This document shows, in pieces, positions 16,964 through 24,609 of a stretch of DNA of 64,000 nt (the stretch's first letter is position 1; the number at the start of each line of letters is the position of its first letter). The DNA comes from Porticoccaceae bacterium (GTDB lineage: Bacteria; Pseudomonadota; Gammaproteobacteria; Pseudomonadales; Porticoccaceae). Under the pieces are notes generated by a model. It saw nothing but the letters and a program-made list of their open reading frames with translations. It made no database searches and was not told the origin of the DNA. Made by a program: the position numbers and the translations under genes. The stretch spans positions 1-64,000 of the forward strand of contig JAGPUQ010000019.1 in NCBI GenBank assembly GCA_018069525.1. Reading direction: 5' to 3'.

Positions 16964-17461
16964 TTAAATCGGTGTGACTAGCAAGGTGGCAATTTGATTG
17001 GTGTCGAACACAGCAATTTTTTCTTTAAACTTTAATTCACCCGCAACGCGGGTCAGCGTATCGATATAGCGCCCCACGCTGTAGGTGCGGGAAGCACCGT
17101 CTAGCAAGGTTTGGAACACCACATAATTGGTGTGCACGACAATATTATCGTCATCGACGGAATGAATTAATGGAATACTTAATACGTGCCGATAAAAATG
17201 TTCGGCAAAAATATTGGCATTGCGCAAGGACACAATGCGATCTACCAACATCCCTTTACTGTCGCAGCGAATTGCCGACACCGGTAAACCCCGATCGAAA
17301 TTTTCACGAGACTGCAACATGTAGAGACAATCGTCGGTGAAATACTCCGGCCAGTCTTCTAATCGGTCGGTATCGATACACTCGGCATAGGAAGCCAAAA
17401 ACCGGCTTACCTCGGTTTGCAGAGTGGGATCAATAGTTACAGACGGATTTGATATCGGCAT
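16964..17461 (-). CDS. Ring-hydroxylating oxygenase small subunit (NagH/AndAd type)
   Basis: The 165-residue product has the SnoaL/NTF2-like fold of oxygenase beta subunits: an early helix RFLASYAECIDTDRLEDWPEYF, then DCLYML, RDRIVSLR-like VDRIVSLRNANIF, and the C-terminal sheet KFKEKIAVFDTNQI. It is structural, forming alpha3beta3 complexes. It sits 11 bp upstream of its alpha subunit (15666) and 7 bp downstream of the ferredoxin gene, clearly one operon. Confidence 0.85.
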   Translation of the reverse strand: MPISNPSVTIDPTLQTEVSRFLASYAECIDTDRLEDWPEYFTDDCLYMLQSRENFDRGLPVSAIRCDSKGMLVDRIVSLRNANIFAEHFYRHVLSIPLIHSVDDDNIVVHTNYVVFQTLLDGASRTYSVGRYIDTLTRVAGELKFKEKIAVFDTNQIATLLVTPI

Positions 17462-17468
17462 TAGTTAC

Positions 17469-17783
17469 CTAAGCGCTTACGAGATAAATTTCGTTATTTT
17501 CAACAGTGACCGGATAAGACTTTATCGCCACCTGGCAGGGAAATGCCGTTGGCTCACCGGTTTTAATATTAAAAGCCCCTCCGTGAAAAGGACATTCAAT
17601 TTCTTCGCCTTCCTGGTAGCCGTCGGTCAGCATGGCGTTACCGTGGGTACACAAGTTGTCGGTGGCGAAATAGTCACCGTCCAGCTCGTATACCGCAAGT
17701 GAAGGAAAGCCTTCTACGTTTACATTCAAGGGTGCGCCGTCGCTGACTGCATCTGTCTTACATAATAAAATTTTGCTGCTCAT
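17469..17783 (-). CDS. Rieske [2Fe-2S] ferredoxin for ring-hydroxylating oxygenases
   Basis: The 104-residue product carries the Rieske motifs CTHGNAML (C-x-H) and CPFHGGAFN (C-x2-H) around residues 42-67, the normal spacing for NahAb/AndAb-type ferredoxins. It passes electrons from the ferredoxin reductase (18843-20084) to oxygenase alpha subunits. It is the only ferredoxin in the window, although three oxygenases are encoded, so it may serve more than one. Confidence 0.93.
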   Translation of the reverse strand: MSSKILLCKTDAVSDGAPLNVNVEGFPSLAVYELDGDYFATDNLCTHGNAMLTDGYQEGEEIECPFHGGAFNIKTGEPTAFPCQVAIKSYPVTVENNEIYLVSA

Positions 17784-17895
17784 TCTGATCTCTGTCTTCC
17801 TGCTAATCGTTAATAATTATTTAATAAGACTATGGGCCGCTAATGTTATTAAATCTTGGCTATTAGCATTAGCGGCCATCTTCATTCAAGCTGAT

Positions 17896-18789
17896 TTATA
17901 GCTCGATATCCATACCGTAGCCTTTCGCCTCAGAGCCGTGCCCAAAGACATCGCCTCGGTAATACTCACTGTGCTTAAGGGTTTTTCGCGCTCCCCAGCC
18001 CATTTCCAACAACCATCCGGAAGGTGTCGCCGCATAAAAGGTTACCGCCTGGTCGTTGGCGTGTTTACCCAACTGCAAGGCGACATCGATGTCCTGTTTG
18101 CGAATATCGTCGTGGATAAGCCCTACATCATCGAGCTCGGTATATTCGATCATCAGGTGGTTAATATGTTTTTCCATCGGCCCCAAACCAAAGGCTACAG
18201 AGTGCTGCCGCTCATTACAGCTCATAAAAACAGGTTGCGCTATCATGCCATTGGGTAATGCCAGCTTATAATCTACACCGCCACTCATGCCTATTAATTT
18301 GTAAAACGCTATCGCTTTTTCAACATCCGGCTCGTTCAAAATTATGTGCCCGATACCCTGATCTCCCGTTAAGAACTTACCGTACATGGGTCGCCCTGGA
18401 TGGAAGGGCTTACCCACATCAACCTGTGGAGAGTGGAAAATTTCGGTGGGCACACCACCTGGAGAAAGTAATTTAAGCAAACCCAGCACGTCTCGCTCTT
18501 CGGCCTCCTCATCCGTCCCCCACGCAAAGTCGATATTTGCGCCGGCAAGCGTATCGGCCATCTCCGCAAGAGCGTCTAAGTCTGAAACCCTCCAGCCGAT
18601 ATAGCTCAGGTCATCTTTGCCATTGACGTCAACGGTGATCCGTCGCGACCATTGATCCATGCGAAAATGAAAGCGGTTTTTCTCGCCTTTATCGACCAAC
18701 TGCATACCAACGGTCGCCGACGCGTATTTTTTCCAGGCTTCACCATCAGAAACCGAGAAACCTAAATAGCCCAATTCGATAACACCCAT
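17896..18789 (-). CDS. Type I extradiol dioxygenase (1,2-dihydroxynaphthalene/2,3-dihydroxybiphenyl type, NahC/BphC-like)
   Basis: Vicinal-oxygen-chelate extradiol dioxygenase, 297 residues, two-domain form. Iron ligands by count are H148 (QGIGHIIL), H211 (NHLMIEY) and E262 (WLLEMGWG). Second-shell H196 (RQHSVAFG) and H243 (GKHANDQ) are also present, matching the BphC pattern almost residue for residue, so the enzyme should be active. It would cleave a dihydroxylated ring next to the hydroxyl pair. Linkage to NahD- and NahE-like genes favours a 1,2-dihydroxynaphthalene-type substrate. The ATG at 18789 follows AGGAT. Confidence 0.92.
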   Translation of the reverse strand: MGVIELGYLGFSVSDGEAWKKYASATVGMQLVDKGEKNRFHFRMDQWSRRITVDVNGKDDLSYIGWRVSDLDALAEMADTLAGANIDFAWGTDEEAEERDVLGLLKLLSPGGVPTEIFHSPQVDVGKPFHPGRPMYGKFLTGDQGIGHIILNEPDVEKAIAFYKLIGMSGGVDYKLALPNGMIAQPVFMSCNERQHSVAFGLGPMEKHINHLMIEYTELDDVGLIHDDIRKQDIDVALQLGKHANDQAVTFYAATPSGWLLEMGWGARKTLKHSEYYRGDVFGHGSEAKGYGMDIEL

Positions 18790-18842
18790 AATCCTATCCT
18801 CTTATTTACAAAACACAGTTAATTACATTATTAAGTTAAGCA

Positions 18843-20084
18843 CTACGCCGTCTTTTTTAACAGCTGACGCAAATCAATATTGACGTCTGCCAAAGCGACA
18901 GTATCGACCGGGATCGAACGTTCGAGCAAGCGCCGACCCGCACCCATATCTTTCGCTTGATTCACGGTTAACAGGCCGCGAATCAGGTTATCCTGCACAA
19001 AAAAGGCGGAGAACTGTCGGCTGTTTTCATCGCCACGAATCACTACCTCGGCATCGGAAATCACATCGCCCAGGACTTGAATATTAATATCAAACTGATC
19101 CGTCCAAAACCACTGGGGTTTCAGATAGGGTTCGGCTTGCCCGGCAATGGCTCGCGCCGCGAAAATAGCTTGATCCTGGGCGTTTTGATAGGTTTCACAA
19201 CGACCACGACCGCCAAAATACAAGGGCGAGTTTGCCACATCCCCCACCGCATAAATCGCCGGGTTAGAGGTTTGAGCAAATTCGTTTACCACGATGCCGT
19301 TGTCTATCTCCAGTCCGGCCGCTTCCGCTAATTCGAGATTTGGAATCACGCCAATGCCGACGACTAAGGCATCTAAATCAACCTGTTCACCGTCGTTAAG
19401 AATCACGCCGTTCACCCGGCCTTGCTCGCCAAGAATGGAACTAACACCACAACCGAGGCGAACATCGACACCCTCTTCCCGATGCACCTGCGCCAACCAG
19501 GCACCAAAGCGCGGCCCAAGGGCACGCGCCATCGGTATTTCCAGCGGCTCGATAGTAATCACCTCGCAACCGCGCTTACGAGCGCTGGCGGCAACTTCGG
19601 CACCGATCACTCCCATACCGATAAAACCGATGCGCGCCCCTGGTTTTAATTCTTCAGACAAGGCCCGCGCATCTTCGAGAGTACGTAGATAATGTATACC
19701 CTTAAGATCGGAACCTTCGATATTCAAGCGACGGACACGAGCTCCGGTCGCCAAAATAACTTGCTCAAACGCGACCTCACTACCATCCGACAATTCAACC
19801 TTCTGCCCTACCGTATCCAGGCGCTCCGCCCGTACACCGAGGCGTAAATCAATGTTGTTCTCAGCGTAGTCGGCTGAGTCCAGAATATAAAACTGTGCCG
19901 GTAAAGTATCAGGCTCAGTTAATACCTCTTTCGACAGGGGTGGCCGCTCATAGGGCAGTTCGGTCTCGTCCCCAATCAAGGTAATAGCGCCTTCGTAACC
20001 CGCCGTGCGCAAAGCCTCTGCGGCCCGACCGCCTGCCAGGTTCGCGCCGATAATAACTACGCCTTTCGCGTCTGTCACAGCCAT
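18843..20084 (-). CDS. Ferredoxin--NAD(P)+ reductase of an oxygenase electron-transfer chain
   Basis: FAD/NAD-binding reductase of the BphA4/AndAa/rubredoxin-reductase group. Seen are the N-terminal dinucleotide fold VVIIGANLAGGRAAEALR, ELPYERPPLSKEVL, the internal NAD fold IGFIGMGVIGAEVAASARKRG, and AIYAVGDVANSP for FAD. It supplies electrons to the ferredoxin at 17469. This is the flavoprotein type without its own [2Fe-2S] domain. The ATG at 20084 starts one base after the aldolase stop; a TTG at 20096 would overlap it. The only such reductase in the window. Confidence 0.9.
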   Translation of the reverse strand: MAVTDAKGVVIIGANLAGGRAAEALRTAGYEGAITLIGDETELPYERPPLSKEVLTEPDTLPAQFYILDSADYAENNIDLRLGVRAERLDTVGQKVELSDGSEVAFEQVILATGARVRRLNIEGSDLKGIHYLRTLEDARALSEELKPGARIGFIGMGVIGAEVAASARKRGCEVITIEPLEIPMARALGPRFGAWLAQVHREEGVDVRLGCGVSSILGEQGRVNGVILNDGEQVDLDALVVGIGVIPNLELAEAAGLEIDNGIVVNEFAQTSNPAIYAVGDVANSPLYFGGRGRCETYQNAQDQAIFAARAIAGQAEPYLKPQWFWTDQFDINIQVLGDVISDAEVVIRGDENSRQFSAFFVQDNLIRGLLTVNQAKDMGAGRRLLERSIPVDTVALADVNIDLRQLLKKTA

Positions 20085-20085
20085 A

Positions 20086-21099
20086 TTAAAGCCCAACTTC
20101 CCAGGAAGGCGTTTTGCCGGAGCTTAATTCCTTGTGCAATGCCGCCCACATTTCACCGGAGGCCCGCGCACCCGCTAAATAGTTTTCCGGGCACAGGTGA
20201 TAAGGCGGTCTAACCGGGCCGCAATTCATCCAGCCAGCTGCATTCATCCGCTCTTTCTCCAGGGCAATGTTGTACATCGAAAATTCCTGGAAACTGCCAT
20301 TGGGAAATAAAGGCGCAGCAGTGGGTGCAAGCTGGCTCTGAAAGGCTTTAGCCTTGCTCCAGTCGCCCGTGGCTCGCGCCTCGGCAATCACGTCGCGCAG
20401 ATACACCGAAACACTGGGGCCACATACGGCGCCACTGGTCCAAAATGCATCGATGGAGTCGTCCATACGCGCCGCGGCGTAATATTCAAAATCCAGAGGC
20501 AACAATTTAATGCGCCCTTGTATCGCCGACTGATCGCGCATTAAGGGACCCACACCGATGTATTTCGCGGTGACCACCTGAGGGATTTCCGCCACTGCGG
20601 CCCAGAAAGGTCGTGGGAAATCAAACTTAAAGGCTTCCGGGTTGGCGTAAATCGCGTAGTTCATATCCGGAGCGCCATCGGTAACATCCTTATAGAACTG
20701 CACCGCCGTGTCGACGCTGGGCGCGCACCACATGGGAATACCCAGCATAGTTCCATCGGCGCCGATATCCTGAGCTTTCAGGGTCAGGTCAATGGTATCG
20801 CGAGTATTTAAGGTAGTTGTGCCGACGAAAACCGGCACTCTCCCACGAGCCGCATCGACCAGGGCACCCATATAAGCGATTTTTTCATCGTAGGTTAAGG
20901 TCGCCGCTTCACCCAGGGTACCCATGCTGAGAATACCGTTGATACCGCCGTCAATAAGACCTTCAACCACGCGCGCAGCCTCGTCGAGATCAACGGTGTT
21001 GCGCTCACGCCAATCCGAGGCGTTGGGTGTAGCCGGTGTGGGTAGAATTGCCCATGCGCCTTTTATGTCGCTCGGGGTTAGTCGGTCTGGTTTTCTCAT
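20086..21099 (-). CDS. trans-o-hydroxybenzylidenepyruvate hydratase-aldolase (NahE-like, DHDPS/NAL family)
   Basis: NahE cleaves trans-o-hydroxybenzylidenepyruvate to an aromatic aldehyde (salicylaldehyde) and pyruvate. The 337-residue length is typical. GILSMGTLGEAATLTYDEK near residues 55-73 is the pyruvate-binding strand; YANPEAF (Tyr151) and VTAKYIG with K179 give the Schiff-base site. WMNCGPVRPPYHLCPE near residues 292-307 is characteristic of the aromatic aldolase branch rather than dihydrodipicolinate synthase. It is the first gene of the minus-strand run; the ATG at 21099 follows AGGAAG. Confidence 0.9.
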   Translation of the reverse strand: MRKPDRLTPSDIKGAWAILPTPATPNASDWRERNTVDLDEAARVVEGLIDGGINGILSMGTLGEAATLTYDEKIAYMGALVDAARGRVPVFVGTTTLNTRDTIDLTLKAQDIGADGTMLGIPMWCAPSVDTAVQFYKDVTDGAPDMNYAIYANPEAFKFDFPRPFWAAVAEIPQVVTAKYIGVGPLMRDQSAIQGRIKLLPLDFEYYAAARMDDSIDAFWTSGAVCGPSVSVYLRDVIAEARATGDWSKAKAFQSQLAPTAAPLFPNGSFQEFSMYNIALEKERMNAAGWMNCGPVRPPYHLCPENYLAGARASGEMWAALHKELSSGKTPSWEVGL

Positions 21100-21146
21100 T
21101 ACTTATCTTCCTGTTAATTACTTCTGTTGCGATTGATACTGCTACA

Positions 21147-21228
21147 TTGAGCTTATCTATTACATTGGGTCTATCTACTATTCGGTCTATCCATTATTCA
21201 ATCTATCTATTATTCCATCCTATCGATG
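21147..21228. repeat. 16-bp tandem repeat upstream of the nahE-like gene
   Basis: TTGGGTCTATCTACTA (21165), TTCGGTCTATCCATTA (21181) and TTCAATCTATCTATTA (21197) follow each other exactly, with a related unit before them at 21147 and a decayed one after at 21213. The array lies between the start of the operon (21099) and the inverted repeat at 21247. Confidence 0.85.
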
Positions 21229-21246
21229 ACATTTACCAATCGATCA

Positions 21247-21271
21247 ACGCGTTACACAGATTGTAATGCGT
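21247..21271. promoter_or_regulatory. 25-bp inverted repeat upstream of the nahE-like operon (candidate operator)
   Basis: ACGCGTTACA-CAGAT-TGTAATGCGT has 10-bp arms with one mismatch and a 5-nt spacer. It lies about 150 bp upstream of the operon's first start codon and 48 bp after the iclR stop. IclR-family proteins bind palindromes of roughly this size, so autoregulated control by the neighbouring IclR gene is plausible. It could instead be a stem-loop ending the iclR transcript, though no T-tract follows. Confidence 0.45.
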
Positions 21272-21318
21272 TGCACTAAATGCGGCAAATCTGATTTAGG
21301 AAACCCGAGTGTATTGAC

Positions 21319-22191
21319 CTACTTGCCTGGGTTAACGAGCTCTGCGGTATAACCAATATCGCGACTAGCCTGAGCGCTAACTTTCAATAGTTGTTTGGTT
21401 GCAGGGGATTTCCCATCAAAACGATCCGCACCGCGGTCAATCAAGCCAAGCACCGCCTCAGCCTCGCCGTCTTTATTAAGAATCGGCGCACTAATTGCCG
21501 ATAATCCAGGAATGACTACACCTGATCCTACCGCATATCCCGCTGACCTAACACGCTTACGTAGCGCAGGGATGTCGCCCACCTGTGTTTTCGACTGCTC
21601 TGTACCAGGCAACAATTTTAATTCTTTACTGACCAGGTCCTCTGTCAGTGACTCCTGCAAAAAAGACACGAACACCTGGCCCGCCGTAGACGAGAGTACT
21701 GATAGTACCGAGCCCAGGCCAAAGGACGTTGCCAATGGTGGCCGACCGTGAGTCCAGCGAATAATGGTCGGCCCATTACTGCCCCAGATAGTCACCAGAC
21801 CAGTGAGGCCGGTCTCTTTCACCAGGGTATCAATGGCATTTCTCGCCACCAGACTGACATCCAGTTGTGCATAGGCAGCCAAGCCCAGCCTTAAGGCTTG
21901 CGGCCCAAGACCGTAATAGCCGGACATGGCCGCTGGTATAACCAGGCCCGTATTCACATAAGCAGCTAGATATCGATGGGCCTGACTACGCGACAACCCG
22001 GACATTTCCGCCACATCCCGCAAGGGCATAGGGCCGTTATTTGCAATCAGTGCATCCAACACACGCACACCAATTTCGACGGACCGAATGCTCTTGCTGC
22101 CATTACCACTGCCACTGACATTGGGTTTTTCGGCGGCTTTATCTGTTAATTTATTATCCACACGGATTTCCTTACCAGTGATATCTGTCAT
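21319..22191 (-). CDS. IclR-family transcriptional regulator
   Basis: The 290-residue product has the winged helix-turn-helix at about residues 38-95 (SVEIGVRVLDALI, MPLRDVAEMSGLSRSQAHRYLAAY). The IclR effector-binding domain follows (for example TGLVTIWGSNGPTIIRW, GVVIPGLSAISAPIL and AEAVLGLIDRG). It presumably senses an aromatic intermediate and controls the flanking catabolic operons. The ATG at 22191 follows GGA at good spacing; an upstream TTG at 22242 would add a hydrophobic extension unlike the family. A terminator separates it from the oxygenase genes upstream. Confidence 0.9.
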   Translation of the reverse strand: MTDITGKEIRVDNKLTDKAAEKPNVSGSGNGSKSIRSVEIGVRVLDALIANNGPMPLRDVAEMSGLSRSQAHRYLAAYVNTGLVIPAAMSGYYGLGPQALRLGLAAYAQLDVSLVARNAIDTLVKETGLTGLVTIWGSNGPTIIRWTHGRPPLATSFGLGSVLSVLSSTAGQVFVSFLQESLTEDLVSKELKLLPGTEQSKTQVGDIPALRKRVRSAGYAVGSGVVIPGLSAISAPILNKDGEAEAVLGLIDRGADRFDGKSPATKQLLKVSAQASRDIGYTAELVNPGK

Positions 22192-22235
22192 TAAAAACTG
22201 TCCTAAACAATGTATGACCAATACAACATATGACC

Positions 22236-22274
22236 AAAACAATAAAGGACTCGTCCAAGTTATCAGACGAGCCC
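22236..22274 (-). terminator. Intrinsic terminator after the second oxygenase operon
   Basis: Read on the minus strand, GGGCTCGTC-tgataacttg-GACGAGTCC forms a 9-bp stem with one non-Watson-Crick pair, followed at once by TTTATTGTTTT. It lies 39 bp after the stop of the beta subunit gene (22313) and 56 bp before the iclR start, so iclR should have its own promoter. Confidence 0.78.
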
Positions 22275-22312
22275 TATAGTAAACGTTTCGTTTTTAGCTC
22301 AACTAAAATCGA

Positions 22313-22867
22313 CTAGAGATAAACGTTAAGATTTTTACTTAACAAAATATTTTGCTTAAGAATAATTAAGCGTTTTACCAACTGAAAGCCATTACTGGTA
22401 GCACGCCAAATATCTTCTCGGTTACCGAGCAAGGTATCTTGATCGCGCTCATTGCGATTCCGATAAGCTAAATAATTGGAATACACTTTGTGCTCGTTCG
22501 GGTTATCCGTTAACTCAACTTCAATATTAGTAATCAGATGGGTATAACGAGTTGCCGGATCTTCCGACCAGGCCGTACCTGTTTCCAGTCGCGCCAAACG
22601 CTTTTTTAAATCCGCAAGCCCATCGTTGTAATAAGCCATGCGCGTCAGGTCGTGAACCTGATCGGTTTTATCGCGTCGGTAACGAGTTTGGATACCGGGC
22701 ATATAGTAGTGCACATCATCCGCCAGCATCTCAACCCACTTGTCATAGCTTTCGCTATCGAGAAACCGAGATTCTTTATATAAAGTTTGTTCGAGCGCTG
22801 AAATAAGTTCCAACGATGGCATCGCCGGGATATTTATTGCTTCACTTATTGCTTCATTTTTTGACAT
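22313..22867 (-). CDS. Ring-hydroxylating dioxygenase beta subunit (second system)
   Basis: The 184-residue product is a SnoaL-like oxygenase small subunit with ESYDKWVEMLADDVHYYMPG near residue 45, the RYTHLITNIEVE strand, and ILLSKNLNVYL at the C-terminus; DDVHY and the terminal LN-x-YL resemble NahAd/BphE-type subunits. The ATG at 22867 has an ideal AGGAG seven bases upstream; a GTG at 22885 overlapping the alpha stop is less likely. Cotranscribed with the alpha subunit gene (14-bp gap). Confidence 0.87.
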   Translation of the reverse strand: MSKNEAISEAINIPAMPSLELISALEQTLYKESRFLDSESYDKWVEMLADDVHYYMPGIQTRYRRDKTDQVHDLTRMAYYNDGLADLKKRLARLETGTAWSEDPATRYTHLITNIEVELTDNPNEHKVYSNYLAYRNRNERDQDTLLGNREDIWRATSNGFQLVKRLIILKQNILLSKNLNVYL

Positions 22868-22881
22868 ATCGGCACTCCTAC

Positions 22882-24249
22882 TCACAGCTTATCAAGGCCG
22901 GAAAAATTTAGGGTTTGACGCCCATTAAAACGGGATTCATAACGTGCAGGAACACCCTTAACCGTCTCGGCTTCCATCATATCGCGCCAGTGTTGATAAA
23001 AATTACGTTGATTGGCGTCGTTGTATTGTCCTTGATAGACAATGCCAGGCAATATCGGATGATTTTCAACTCTCCGGTCAATACCGCAGCGGTAGTGCAA
23101 GCGCTCGTGGCGAGTAACTACGCCACGGTTAACACTGGTGCAGTTTTCCCAATTCTCACCGTCATCCATTTCAAACGCACCACCGGGACCAAAGGTTTGC
23201 ATAACACCCTTGGTGATCTCTTCTTTAATATCGTCGGGCATATTTTTATTGACGATCACCCAGGTTTGAAGTGCAAATTTCCACGGCCCTTTCGGATGCC
23301 ATTGACGGAAAGTTGAAACGCCGGGAAGAAAAGACACATTGGGGAAAATCGAAGCGGAAGCCACAGAACCAAAAATTTGCGAACGCATTTTGCCCAAACG
23401 CTCCGCCATTTTTGGACGAATGTCGTTGTAATATTCCATCACCTTGGGGCGACCCAGAAGAAAAATGTCACCCACGCCTTCCAGACCAAATTCCCAACCA
23501 TGGCCGTTAACGCTGGCATGATAAGAGTTTTCCATATCGACCGGCGGAAACGGCTGACCGTCGTTCATCGCGCGGGTTCCAGAATCATGGGTCCAGCCGG
23601 CGTGATAGGCATCACCAATAAAGTTTTCTACACCGAATTTCCAGTTCGCACCAATCTCAGAGCTGATGCAGCCGCCAATAAATTCGGTGCCGCCCTCTTC
23701 GTTGTCGAGCAGCATGTCGAGATACCAGCGAAAATCGCCGAGCCAGGCTTCCAGCGTCGGAGCTTCTTCATCAAAGGTCGCAAATATCAGACCTTTATAG
23801 CTATCGACGTTAGCCACTTGCTTAAGTCCGTTTTTAGACTTATCAATATCACCTGGGTCATAGCAATATTCTTCGTGCATGCCCTGCAACTCGCCGGCAC
23901 CATCAAAGGCCCAGCCATGATAATTACAGACAAAACGGCGGGTATTACCGGCATCGGCAAAACACACGCGGTTGCCCCGGTGAGGACAGGAATTAAGAAA
24001 AACCTTAACGGAATTATCTTTTTGGCGACAGACAATAACGCCATCTTCACCCATATAAGTGGTAACAAAATCACCCGGGTTGGGTATCTGGCTCTCGTGG
24101 GCAACAAACAGCCACGAGCGCGCAAAAATCTGGTAAAGCTCTTGCTCGTAAATATGATCGTCACTGAAAATACGGCGATCGACCCAGCCTTCATTCAGGT
24201 CCATATATTCGCCGTAACTTGGCTTGCCAGTAAATCTATCGATACCCAT
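22882..24249 (-). CDS. Ring-hydroxylating dioxygenase alpha subunit (second system, PAH/biphenyl type)
   Basis: Rieske oxygenase large subunit, 455 residues. The Rieske ligands are C88/H90 (SCPHRG) and C108/H111 (CNYHGW). The catalytic iron site is ENFIGDAYHAGWTH, with bridging D213 and ligands H216 and H221. The length and GDAYH-x4-H pattern fit the naphthalene/biphenyl/phenanthrene dioxygenase branch (NahAc, BphA1, PhnA1-like). It is the best candidate for initial ring attack in this cluster. Its ferredoxin and reductase are not in the same operon and are presumably those at 17469 and 18843. No cis-dihydrodiol dehydrogenase follows. Confidence 0.88.
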   Translation of the reverse strand: MGIDRFTGKPSYGEYMDLNEGWVDRRIFSDDHIYEQELYQIFARSWLFVAHESQIPNPGDFVTTYMGEDGVIVCRQKDNSVKVFLNSCPHRGNRVCFADAGNTRRFVCNYHGWAFDGAGELQGMHEEYCYDPGDIDKSKNGLKQVANVDSYKGLIFATFDEEAPTLEAWLGDFRWYLDMLLDNEEGGTEFIGGCISSEIGANWKFGVENFIGDAYHAGWTHDSGTRAMNDGQPFPPVDMENSYHASVNGHGWEFGLEGVGDIFLLGRPKVMEYYNDIRPKMAERLGKMRSQIFGSVASASIFPNVSFLPGVSTFRQWHPKGPWKFALQTWVIVNKNMPDDIKEEITKGVMQTFGPGGAFEMDDGENWENCTSVNRGVVTRHERLHYRCGIDRRVENHPILPGIVYQGQYNDANQRNFYQHWRDMMEAETVKGVPARYESRFNGRQTLNFSGLDKL

Positions 24250-24273
24250 TATTCACCCCGTTTTCATCTAATT

Positions 24274-24318
24274 ACTAATTTCCGAGCTACTAATTCCCGA
24301 GCCAACCATTCCTGAGCC
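24274..24318. repeat. 15-bp tandem repeat upstream of the second oxygenase
   Basis: Three consecutive 15-mers: ACTAATTTCCGAGCT, ACTAATTCCCGAGCC and AACCATTCCTGAGCC. The array begins 24 bp upstream of the alpha subunit start codon, so it lies in its leader. Confidence 0.85.
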
Positions 24319-24394
24319 CTTAACCGTAACGCCCGCCTTATTAGCCCGGCACACGAAATAGCGACCGTATTCGTTCGCGAAATTATGCACCTTA

Positions 24395-24409
24395 TTGCAT
24401 ATAATGCAA
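24395..24409. promoter_or_regulatory. Palindrome TTGCAT-ATA-ATGCAA (candidate operator)
   Basis: Perfect 6-bp arms around a 3-nt spacer, about 150 bp upstream of the oxygenase alpha start and 200 bp upstream of the HpaB-like start. A similar ATGCA-T-TGCAT lies at 26251-26261, upstream of the third oxygenase, which hints at a shared regulator. It also overlaps possible promoter hexamers. Confidence 0.45.
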
Positions 24410-24517
24410 CACCTTCCGCGTACACGCCCTGCTAAATTTCCACGCACTCGCAAGTTAAATGAAAGAAACTGGGGCTGCTGATACATTTGCGCGGCCCTGG
24501 CTTATCAAAGTTGCATA

Positions 24518-24532
24518 AGCTTTTTGAAAGCT
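24518..24532. promoter_or_regulatory. Palindrome AGCTTT-TTG-AAAGCT upstream of the HpaB-like gene
   Basis: Perfect 6-bp arms with a 3-nt spacer, 78 bp upstream of the start codon at 24610. The geometry equals that of the palindrome at 24395 but the sequence differs. It may be an operator; no T-tract supports a terminator. Confidence 0.35.
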
Positions 24533-24609
24533 CCCTTTTTGAGGTAAGGTATCGCTATAAATACGCCACAAGATAATAAATAGACCGTAAGATCCAGGAG
24601 TCGATAACC

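Larger units (their letters stand above)
24250..24609. other. Divergent control region between the second oxygenase and the HpaB-like gene
   Basis: This 360-bp gap separates divergent catabolic operons. It holds a 15-bp tandem array (24274-24318) and two short palindromes (24395-24409 and 24518-24532), all listed separately. On the minus strand TTGCAT (24409-24404) and CATAAT (24387-24382) with a 16-bp spacer could be a weak promoter for the oxygenase. A 72-codon frame here has no family likeness. Confidence 0.55.

Noticed and set aside
23377-24315. A 312-codon open frame on the plus strand opposite the second oxygenase alpha gene
   Set aside because: It lies fully antisense to a gene with intact Rieske and iron motifs, has no recognisable domain, and its openness follows from the codon bias of the real gene.
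24268-24486. A 72-codon minus-strand frame upstream of the second oxygenase
   Set aside because: It runs through the tandem repeat and palindromes of the control region and resembles nothing; treated as non-coding.
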